Shown: positions 9,176 to 17,574 of the stretch, one piece after another | How the letters are laid out: the number at the start of each line of letters is the position of its first letter | Position numbering within the stretch: position 1 is the stretch's first letter | Assembly (NCBI GenBank): GCA_019931185.1 | Contig: JAINDK010000076.1 | Span: 1 to 50,846, forward strand | Direction of reading: 5' to 3' | DNA: 50,846 bases | DNA from: Bryobacter sp. CoA8 C33 | Lineage (GTDB): Bacteria > Acidobacteriota > Terriglobia > Bryobacterales > Bryobacteraceae | Program-made: the position numbers and the translations under genes | The notes under the pieces: model-generated | Told to the model about the DNA's origin: nothing | The model's database searches: none | The model's input: only the letters and a program-made list of their open reading frames with translations

Positions 9176-9814
9176 ATGAAAAAATTCATGCTCAGTATAG
9201 CTGGATTCCTTTTGGTGTCTGCTGCCCCAAGCTTCGGCACAATGGTGTCATTCAACACAGTTTCATCAACACTCTGCGCAGGCAATGTCAGTTGTGGCGT
9301 GCAACTGCAGAGTATCGGTGGCGTCAATGGGGTTACGTTAACGTATAAGCCCAATTTGGGTGCAACGCTCAACGCGAATCCAATCGCATCTGGGACTTTC
9401 GGCGAGATTTGGCTGCAGTGTAACGATGGATCAATCAATTGTGCGTCAGTGAATTTGACCCCGGTGGGCCTGGTCTTGAACATCATCTTCACTCAAACGT
9501 CGCCTGACCCAGCTTCGGGTACGGTGAGTACAACGTCGATCACTGGCACTATTGGTGGAAATAGTGGCCTTGCGACAATCGCTTGGTCGATGCCCAGCGT
9601 GCAGATCGGAACGGCACCAGTCACTTACACGGTGGTGAACAGCCCGCTAAACATTGTAAGTCCTTCGAATTCTAACGAGCAGGGAACGTCTCCCCTCGGG
9701 CCCCCAGGAAAAACTACCATTCAGGGAACGGTGAGTACTGTTCCTGAGCCTGGCACCTATGCCTTGATTGGTGGAGCACTGTTCGGCTTGGGTATGTTAC
9801 GGAGGAAACGCTAG
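9176..9814 (+). CDS. PEP-CTERM sorting domain protein
   Basis: A 212-residue exported protein. The ATG at 9176 follows a perfect AGGAGG at 9165-9170 with a five-base spacer, which decides this start over an upstream frame opening at 9116. A signal peptide (MKKFMLSIAGFLLVSAAPSFG) precedes a low-complexity Ser/Thr/Asn-rich body. The C-terminus is a textbook PEP-CTERM tail: VPEPGTYALIGG, a hydrophobic segment, then RRKR. Such proteins are cleaved and anchored or released by an exosortase, commonly with exopolysaccharide. No exosortase is encoded in the window. Codon and base composition are clearly less GC-biased than the neighbours. A strong terminator follows. Confidence 0.92.
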   Translation: MKKFMLSIAGFLLVSAAPSFGTMVSFNTVSSTLCAGNVSCGVQLQSIGGVNGVTLTYKPNLGATLNANPIASGTFGEIWLQCNDGSINCASVNLTPVGLVLNIIFTQTSPDPASGTVSTTSITGTIGGNSGLATIAWSMPSVQIGTAPVTYTVVNSPLNIVSPSNSNEQGTSPLGPPGKTTIQGTVSTVPEPGTYALIGGALFGLGMLRRKR

Positions 9815-9835
9815 AACTCTCAAAACAAAATGATG

Positions 9836-9870
9836 CGCCCCGCCGAGAGAAATCTGGGCGGGGCGTTTTT
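9836..9870 (+). terminator. Rho-independent terminator of the PEP-CTERM gene
   Basis: A perfect nine-pair stem, CGCCCCGCC (9836-9844) with GGCGGGGCG (9857-9865), encloses a 12-base loop and is followed directly by TTTTT (9866-9870). It starts 21 bases after the stop codon. The opposite strand has no T-run, so it acts rightward. It is the only canonical terminator I found in the window. Confidence 0.92.
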
Positions 9871-9971
9871 GAGGATTGATGGGTAGGGGATTGAGATGCC
9901 GGCATCCGGGTGGGGGAAAGAATCTGTCAGGGCCTGTGAGTACAACTCTGTTTCCGGCCTTCCAAGGCGCG

Positions 9972-10802
9972 CTAGCGGCAGGCGTTGGGGTCGTGTTTGA
10001 GGAAGTAATCGCGAAATTTTTTGGATTTGCGGTCCATGCAGCCCACGAGGTTGAGCAATTCGACTTTGCGGAACTGAACGGGGTGGCTTTCGCTTTGCAA
10101 GGAGAGGGAGCCTTCTTTGAGCAGGAGGCCATCCTGTTTGACAGCAGGGTCGTGACCGCTGACGTTGCCACCGCCGATTTGGGGTTTTTCGTAGCGGAGA
10201 ACGAGCTGGCCATCGACGAAGTGTTCGATGCTTTCGTCGCCTTTGACGAGGACTTCGGCACGGACCCACTGGTCGCCGTCGAAGGTGGGGGAGGAGGAGT
10301 TGAGGCAGTGAGGAGTGAAGAGCTTGCCGTCGCGCTCGACGTTGGTGCCGGGGGTGCAGAGATTAGCGGTGGTGCGGGGGCCTTTGCCGAGGCCGCCGAG
10401 GAGCTGGACTTCGATGGAGATGGGGAAATCCTGGTCGAGGCCCATGGTTTGTACGGGCTGGCCGTGGACCATGATGCCGCTGTTCCGAGTGGCCCAGGCG
10501 GGGCCGCCGGGGGCTTGGGCACCGAGGAAGCGGTATTCGACGGCGATGCGGTAGTAGGAGAATTTTTCCTGATAGAAGAGATGGCCGAAGCGGTTGTCGA
10601 AGTTGGTGTAGCCGTCGTAGTTGACGGTGAGGAAGCCGCCGGTGACGCGGAAGGTGTTGGCGAAGTTTTCGCCGGCGGGGTAGCCTTTGATTTTGGGAGT
10701 CCAGCCGGTGAGGTCGCGGCCGTTGAAGAGGGGGAGCCAATCCTGGGGGGATTGGGCGGCGGCGGAGGCGGCGAGCAGGGAGGCGAGGAAAAGAAGTTTC
10801 AC
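9972..10802 (-). CDS. DUF1080 protein (3-keto-disaccharide hydrolase family)
   Basis: A 276-residue exported protein: signal peptide (cut near ASAAAQS), then a single DUF1080 domain (PF06439) spanning the rest, recognisable from WLPLFNGRDLTGW near residue 22, GDGxF-like strand GGFLTVNY, RNSGIMVHG, SIEVQLLGG and the C-terminal VQFRKVELLNL. The family hydrolyses glycosides whose sugar has first been oxidised at C3, by a concanavalin-like beta-sandwich fold. The start is GTG at 10800-10802. It is divergent from the TIM-barrel/Gfo-Idh pair with only 33 bases between starts; that pair encodes the kinds of enzymes expected to make and process 3-keto sugars. The substrate is unknown. Confidence 0.9.
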   Translation of the reverse strand: MKLLFLASLLAASAAAQSPQDWLPLFNGRDLTGWTPKIKGYPAGENFANTFRVTGGFLTVNYDGYTNFDNRFGHLFYQEKFSYYRIAVEYRFLGAQAPGGPAWATRNSGIMVHGQPVQTMGLDQDFPISIEVQLLGGLGKGPRTTANLCTPGTNVERDGKLFTPHCLNSSSPTFDGDQWVRAEVLVKGDESIEHFVDGQLVLRYEKPQIGGGNVSGHDPAVKQDGLLLKEGSLSLQSESHPVQFRKVELLNLVGCMDRKSKKFRDYFLKHDPNACR

Positions 10803-10835
10803 GCCGTGCAGTATATCTGATAGGAATGTAGAACG

Positions 10836-11699
10836 ATGATCAGCCGCCGAGCGATGCTTGCCGCGCCAGCGGCGGCGATGGCCGCCGCACCGACGCGATT
10901 TACGCTGGCGGGGATGACGTTGGCTTGGTCGGCATTTTCGTTTGCGCGGGCGCTAGAGGGGATTCGCGCGGCCGGGTTTGCGGAAGTAGCTTGGGGAGTG
11001 AACCATGAGAGTGGGCCATTGTTGCGGCCGGAGGAGCCGGCGGGGCGAGCCGCGGAGTTGGCGCGGGAGTGCCGGGACGCGGGGCTGAAGCCAGTGATGA
11101 TGTTTTCGACCGTGAACCTGGAGGCGGAGGGGGCTGGGGCGGGGCACCGGCGGCGACTGGCGCAAGCGGAGGCGGCGGGGATTCGATTTTTGCTGACATT
11201 CGGCAAGACGGCGGGGGGACAACGGGAGCGGTTTGTGGCCAATCTGAAGGAATTGGGGCCGGAGGCGGCGGATCGCGGAGTGGTGGTGGTGATTAAGCAG
11301 CATGGGGGCAATACGGGTACGGGGCAGCTGTGCGCGCGGATCCTCGAGGAGGTGGGCCACCCGGCGGTGCGGCTGTGTTATGACGCGGGCAATGTGCTGG
11401 ATTATGAGAATGCGGATCCGATCGCGGATATCGCGACGTGCGCGGGCTATATCGAGGCGTTTAACATTAAGGATCACCGCAACAGCCCGAAGGATGAGGA
11501 TTGCGGGCCGGGATTTGGGGAGATCGATCATTACAAGCTGTTGTCGGCGGTGCTGCACACGGGTCGGACGATACCGCTGACGTTTGAAAACATCTTTGCA
11601 CCGCTCGTTGCGCGGCCGCGGGAGGCGGCGGAGGTGGACCGTCTGGCGGCGCGCGCGCGGGATTATATTGATACCGTTATTCGAGGTCTACAAACATGA
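10836..11699 (+). CDS. Sugar phosphate isomerase/epimerase-like TIM-barrel protein
   Basis: A 287-residue protein with a short Ala-rich twin-Arg-like leader (MISRRAMLAAPAAAMAAAP), so probably exported. The remainder is a xylose-isomerase-like/AP-endonuclease-2 TIM barrel. Likely metal-binding elements seen are the His in KQHGGN, Asp in LCYDAGN, DH in NIKDHR and Glu in LTFEN. Members of this fold isomerise or epimerise sugars, or act as lyases on 3-keto sugars. The start codon ATG 10836 has AGGA 11 bases upstream. Its stop overlaps the next gene (ATGA at 11696-11699), so it works with the Gfo/Idh oxidoreductase. Precise reaction not determinable. Confidence 0.88.
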   Translation: MISRRAMLAAPAAAMAAAPTRFTLAGMTLAWSAFSFARALEGIRAAGFAEVAWGVNHESGPLLRPEEPAGRAAELARECRDAGLKPVMMFSTVNLEAEGAGAGHRRRLAQAEAAGIRFLLTFGKTAGGQRERFVANLKELGPEAADRGVVVVIKQHGGNTGTGQLCARILEEVGHPAVRLCYDAGNVLDYENADPIADIATCAGYIEAFNIKDHRNSPKDEDCGPGFGEIDHYKLLSAVLHTGRTIPLTFENIFAPLVARPREAAEVDRLAARARDYIDTVIRGLQT

Positions 11700-12787
11700 A
11701 CCGCCGTTCTGCATTGGCGCTGAGCGCCGCTCCCTTATTGGCGCAAGCGCCGCCGCCGCTGCCGACCGCTGTGATTGGCGTGGGCAACCGGGGATCGTGG
11801 CTGATGGGGAGCGTCTTGCGGACGCCGGCGGCGCGGCTGGCGATGATCTGCGACTTGAAGCCGGAGCGGCTGGATGCGGCGGCGACGGCGGCGGCGGCGC
11901 AGAACCCGGCGACGACGCGCGACTGGCGGCAGGTGATGGAGCGCAAGGATATTGAAGCGGTGGTGATTGCAACGCCGCCTTATCTGCACGCGGAGATGGC
12001 GCTGGCGGCGCTTGCGGCGGGCAAGCATGTTTACTGCGAGAAGCCGGTGGCGACCAAGCCGGCGGACCTGGTGGCGCTGCTGGCGGCGGTGAAGAAATCG
12101 GGCAAGGTATTCACGAGCGGGCAGCAGTTGCGGAGCATGGTGCAACTGCGCACGGCGGTGGAGCAGATACGGGACGGGATTTTGGGCGAGATTTTGTTTG
12201 TGAAGGCGCAGCGGCACGCGACGGCGGATCTGGATTATCACGGATCCTCGAGCGACTGGTACTACGACTACGCCAAGAGTGGCGGCTATCTGGTGGAGCA
12301 GAGCGTGCACAACCTGGACGCCTGCAACTGGGTGGTGGGAGAGCATCCGGCGCGGGTGTCGGGTTTTGGCGGGACGCTGAAGTATCGTAATGAGCCGCCG
12401 GGACGGGATATATACGATCATCAGTCGCTGACATACGAGTATCCGAGTGGGGTGAAGCTGTCGTTTACGCAGATGGTGTTTCATCCGCGGGGCATGCCGG
12501 CGGGCGGGCAATACATCCACGTTTACGGGACCAAGGGCGCGGCCGAGCTGATGAGTAGCTACATGCTGTACACGAATGACGGGCAGGCGCCGCGGCTGCT
12601 GTCGCCGAAGGTAAACGAGAATGCCGACGCGCATACGGCGGCGTTTTATGAGGCCATTCGCGGGCGGGGGGCTAACCCGGCGGATGTGAAAATCGGGGTA
12701 ACGGCGGCGCTGACGGCAATGATGGGCAATGAAGCCTGCCGGCAGGGTAAGGTAGTGCGCTGGGAGGACCTGGGCGTAAGCGTCTAG
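11696..12787 (+). CDS. Gfo/Idh/MocA-family oxidoreductase
   Basis: A 363-residue NAD(P)-dependent sugar or inositol dehydrogenase-like protein. A short leader (MNRRSALALSAAPLLAQ) suggests export, which is common for this family in Acidobacteria and Planctomycetes. The Rossmann motif is VIGVGNRGS (residues ~26-34), the cofactor-binding EKP motif is in HVYCEKPVATKP, and the C-terminal catalytic region includes LVEQSVHNLDACNW with a conserved His. Translation is coupled to the TIM-barrel gene. In this cassette it is the natural candidate for oxidising a sugar hydroxyl to the 3-keto form (or reducing it back), with DUF1080 cleaving the oxidised glycoside (inference). Confidence 0.92.
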   Translation: MNRRSALALSAAPLLAQAPPPLPTAVIGVGNRGSWLMGSVLRTPAARLAMICDLKPERLDAAATAAAAQNPATTRDWRQVMERKDIEAVVIATPPYLHAEMALAALAAGKHVYCEKPVATKPADLVALLAAVKKSGKVFTSGQQLRSMVQLRTAVEQIRDGILGEILFVKAQRHATADLDYHGSSSDWYYDYAKSGGYLVEQSVHNLDACNWVVGEHPARVSGFGGTLKYRNEPPGRDIYDHQSLTYEYPSGVKLSFTQMVFHPRGMPAGGQYIHVYGTKGAAELMSSYMLYTNDGQAPRLLSPKVNENADAHTAAFYEAIRGRGANPADVKIGVTAALTAMMGNEACRQGKVVRWEDLGVSV

Positions 12788-12807
12788 CATTTGCTACGCT
12801 TTCCCCT

Positions 12808-14199
12808 ATGCTGCCTGTTCTGCTGATGTTGCTGGCCCAGTCTCCGGACTGGTCGCGTGTGGATGCGGAAACGATGCGCCATTTTACGGCGCTGGTTCAG
12901 ATCAATAGTTCAGACCCCGGGGGCAGCGAGAAGCCCGTTGTGGATTATCTGAAGAAGGTATTCGATCAGGAGGGGATCGAATCGAAGATCTTCACGATGG
13001 ACAATCTGGCGGACCCGGCGGTGGTGCGTCCGAACCTGATCGCGCGGCTGAAGGGTAGCGGGAAGAAGAAGCCGATATTGATTGTGGGCCATAGCGACAC
13101 GGTGAACGTGGATCCGAAGAAGTGGACGTATGGGCCGTTTTCGGCGCACCGGGAGGGGGGCTATGTGTATGGCCGGGGAACGGTGGACGACAAGGACAAT
13201 CTAGCGGCGGCGCTGATGACGATGCTGTTGTTGAAGAGGCAGAAAGTGCCGCTGGACCGGGATGTGATCTTTTTGTCGGAGGCGGGCGAGGAGGGGGCGC
13301 CGGTGTTGGGGGCCGCTTATCTGGTGCGGGAGCACTGGCCGGAAATCGAGGCGGAATACTGTTTTGCCGAGGGGGGCTCGGCGGTGCGGACGGATGGGCG
13401 GCTGCGCTTTGTTTCGGTGCAGACGACGGAGAAGATCCCGTTTGGCATCCGTCTGGTGGCCAATGGGGTAGCGGGGCATGGGTCGGTGCCGTTGCGGTCG
13501 AATGCGGTGGTGCACATTGCACAGGCGGTGGCGAAGGTGGCGGCCTGGCAGCCGCCGATGAGGCTGAACGACACGACGCGGACATATTTCGAGAGGTTGG
13601 CGACGGTATCCACGCCCGAGGAGCGGGAGCGGTATAACGGGCTGCTGCACCCGGAGAAGACCGATGCCATTCAGGAGTATCTGGCGATCCACGAGCCGCG
13701 GCACAACTCGATGTTGCGGACTTCGATTTCGCCGAACATCATCAAGGCCGGCTACCGGCGCAATGTGATTCCCTCGGAGGCTGAAGCATCGCTTGATATT
13801 CGCGTGCTGCCGGACGAGGACTTGCCGAAGTTTATCGAGATGTTGCGGAGCGTGATCCATGATCCGGCGGTGAAGATCCAGCGCGATGGGGGCTCGGCGC
13901 GGCCGGGGGCGGCGCCATCGCGGCTGGATAACGAAGCATTCCGGACGATAGAGCGGGTGGCGGGACGGCAATATCCGGGCGTGCCGGTGTTGCCGAGCAT
14001 GTCGACGGGGGCGACGGATATGGCGTTTTTCCGGGCCAAAGGGATGCAGTGTTATGGGATCGGGCCGATGGTCGATTCCGAGGATGGACCGAAAGGGTTT
14101 GGGGCGCACTCGGACCAGGAGCGGATCCTCGAGAGTGCGCTGCACACCTTTGTGCGCTTCCACTACGAACTGGTGGACGAGATGGCGCGGGCGAAGTAG
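12808..14199 (+). CDS. M20/M28-type metallopeptidase (M20 dipeptidase/carboxypeptidase family)
   Basis: A 463-residue zinc peptidase of the M20 family with a short signal-like N-terminus (MLPVLLMLLAQS). Metal-site motifs are in the expected order: HSDTV (H95, D97), GRGTVDDKD (residues 122-130), catalytic Glu in EAGEE (158-162), AEGG near residue 188, and a C-terminal metal His in FGAHSDQE. Length and order fit M20 carboxypeptidase/dipeptidase or acetyl-lysine deacetylase relatives, so the substrate is a peptide or an N-acyl amino acid. It starts 20 bases after the Gfo/Idh stop and may be cotranscribed. Its stop codon abuts the stop of the convergent selenoprotein gene without spacer. Confidence 0.92.
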   Translation: MLPVLLMLLAQSPDWSRVDAETMRHFTALVQINSSDPGGSEKPVVDYLKKVFDQEGIESKIFTMDNLADPAVVRPNLIARLKGSGKKKPILIVGHSDTVNVDPKKWTYGPFSAHREGGYVYGRGTVDDKDNLAAALMTMLLLKRQKVPLDRDVIFLSEAGEEGAPVLGAAYLVREHWPEIEAEYCFAEGGSAVRTDGRLRFVSVQTTEKIPFGIRLVANGVAGHGSVPLRSNAVVHIAQAVAKVAAWQPPMRLNDTTRTYFERLATVSTPEERERYNGLLHPEKTDAIQEYLAIHEPRHNSMLRTSISPNIIKAGYRRNVIPSEAEASLDIRVLPDEDLPKFIEMLRSVIHDPAVKIQRDGGSARPGAAPSRLDNEAFRTIERVAGRQYPGVPVLPSMSTGATDMAFFRAKGMQCYGIGPMVDSEDGPKGFGAHSDQERILESALHTFVRFHYELVDEMARAK

Positions 14200-14541
14200 C
14201 TAGGCGAGCACTTTGGCGTAGGTAGCTTCGTCGAAGCCGATGACGATGGTTTTGCCTTTGCGCCAGGCCGGGGCGCGGAGGTTGCCGGTGGGGCCGAGGG
14301 CAACGGCCAGGATGTCATCGAGGGGAGCGGACTTCGTTTTGAAGTGAAGGACATTTTTGCCCTTGACGACGTAGACCTCCTGGGCCGCGGAGAGGAGGGC
14401 AGCCGCTTCGTCGCGGCCGAAAGCCTTTTTCTTGGCATTTTCTTCGGTCAGTACAGTCACATAGTTCTTCGCAAGAAACTCCTGCGTCTTGGCGCAGGTC
14501 GTTCAACCCGGGCGATGGTAGTTCCAGTCGAGTTTGCTCAT
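14200..14541 (-). CDS. ArsC-family selenoprotein with in-frame UGA (Sec13)
   Basis: A thioredoxin-fold protein of 113 residues, read through one in-frame TGA. A conventional call would start at the GTG at 14460 and lose the N-terminal beta strand and redox motif. Upstream the frame continues as KLDWNYHRPG-(TGA)-TTCAKTQEFLAKNY to an ATG at 14539-14541. The TGA lies at 14503-14505 and yields a U-T-T-C motif (Sec13, Cys16), where relatives have Cys or Sec. The fold and length fit the ArsC/Spx-like group, known to contain selenoproteins. Downstream hairpins (14481-14498, 14465-14477) are candidate SECIS elements. A selA gene lies at 35430-36728. It is convergent with the M20 gene (no gap) and divergent from the hydrolase-propeller gene. 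The arsenate-reductase activity is unproven; a thiol/selenol redox role is inferred. Confidence 0.87.
14465..14505 (-). promoter_or_regulatory. Selenocysteine UGA with candidate bacterial SECIS hairpins
   Basis: The UGA is at 14503-14505. Four bases later a six-pair stem CCTGCG/CGCAGG with hexaloop CCAAGA forms (14481-14498). A second stem TTCTT/AAGAA with loop GCG (14465-14477) has its loop about 30 bases beyond the UGA, within the range usual for bacterial SECIS loops and starting with G. Bacterial SECIS elements lie inside the coding region just after the UGA. Which hairpin SelB would bind cannot be settled by eye. Confidence 0.5.
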
Positions 14542-14567
14542 TCTAAGGAATGATATGCTCCCCACTG

Positions 14568-16183
14568 ATGCTCAGACGCATTTTTGCTTTTTCGCTTGTG
14601 GCCGCGGCCCTCTCCGCGCAGACCGTGATACCGAATGTGGAGTACTCGAATGTGGGTGCTCGCATGGAGATGGACATCGTCAAGCCGGACCATGCCAGTG
14701 GGACGTTGCCGGCGGTTTTGTTCGTGCATGGCGGGGGTTTCCGCCGGGGCACGCGGCAGGGCTATCTGGAACTGGCGAAGAAGCTGGCGGGGCGTGGGTA
14801 TGTGACGGCGACGGCGAGCTACCGGCTGGCGCCGCGGCACCAATTTCCGGCGGCAGTGGAGGATGTGAAGGCGGCGGTGCGCCATTTGCGGGCGAACGCG
14901 GGGCGCTACGGGATTGATCCGTCGCGCATTGCGGCCTGGGGCGGCAGCGCGGGCGGGCACCTGGTGCTGATGCTGGGGCTGACGGCGGGAGTGGCGGAGT
15001 TTGAGGGGACGGGGCCGAACCGGGAATTTTCAAGCGCGGTGCAGGCGGTGATCAATTACTACGGGCCGACGGATTTCACGCAGAGCTATTCGAAGAGCGT
15101 GGATGCGGCCGAGGTGTTGCCGCTGTGGCTGGGGGGGCACCTGGACCAAAACCGGCGCATCCATCAGAAGGCGAGCCCGCTGAACTGGGTGACGCCGGCG
15201 GCGGCGCCGATCCTTTCCGTGCACGGCACGAAAGATGCCTATGTGGCCTACGAGCATAGCGTGATGCTGACGGAGAGGCTGCTGGCGGCGGGGGTGGAGG
15301 CGGAGCTCGAGACGATTTCGGGGGCGGGGCATGGCTTCAAGGGGGCGGACGCGGAACGGGCCGAGGCGGTATCGTTCGCGTTTCTCGACCGTTATCTGAA
15401 GGCGAGCCCGGCGCAGACGAAGCTGCTGTTGAGCGACCACGGGCCGCGGGGTGAGATTCTGGCGATGGACTGGCCTTCGGGCAAGATCCATTGGACGCGC
15501 AAGAACGGGCGCGGGCATGATGTGCAGAGCCTGCCGAACGGGCATGTGCTGTTCACGATCGCGCCGGAGAAGCGGGTGGTGGAGCTTGATGAGAAGCAGC
15601 AGGAAGTGTGGTCTTATTCCGAAGGGCTCGAGCATCCGTTGAGTGCACAGCGGCTGGGGAATGGGAATACTCTGATCGGGGATGCGCGGACGGGGAAGCT
15701 GATTGAGGTGACGCCGGACAAGCGGGTGGTGTGGAAGTATGAAGGCGCGCATCTGGCGAATATGCGGATGCGCAACAGCCGGCGCACGGCGGCGGGGACG
15801 ACGCTGATTGCCGAGGAGGCGATTGCGAAGATCCATGAGGTGGATGCGAGCGGGAAGGAGATCTGGAGCTGGCAGGCGCCGAACGGGGCGAATCGGCGGG
15901 CCTATCAGGCGCTGCGGCTTGAGAACGGCAACACGCTGATCAGCATCAGTGACCCGGGAGAAGTGGTGGAGGTGCGGCCCGACGGGACGGTGGCGCGCTC
16001 GATTGCCGGGGCGAAGATGGATCTGCAGTTTGGCTGGGCGAGCGGGATGGCGCTGATGCCGAACGGGAACCTGCTGATTGTTGACTACACGGGGCGGCGC
16101 GTCGTGGAAGTAGACACGAAGGGCAAGCTGGTGAACGAAATGCGGACGGGCGAGCGAACGTTTGCGAGCCTGGACGTGGTGCG

Positions 16184-16187
<4 letters not shown>
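14568..16187 (+). CDS. Alpha/beta-hydrolase (esterase-like) fused to a C-terminal beta-propeller
   Basis: About 539 residues with two parts. After a signal peptide ([17 protein letters not shown]), residues ~20-280 form an alpha/beta-hydrolase of the BD-FAE/hormone-sensitive-lipase type: oxyanion motif HGGGF, nucleophile elbow GGSAGGH, catalytic Asp region HGTKDAYV and His in GAGHGF. Residues ~290-539 repeat a [16 protein letters not shown]/VxExxPDGxV pattern typical of a PQQ-like or arylsulfotransferase-like beta-propeller. A carbohydrate esterase with a binding propeller is plausible. The start at ATG 14568 is chosen for the signal peptide; ATG 14550 is in frame and possible. Its stop shares a CTAG palindrome with the convergent DUF1501 stop (4-bp overlap). 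Confidence 0.88.
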
Positions 16188-17569
<1,382 letters not shown>

Positions 17570-17574
17570 GGCGG

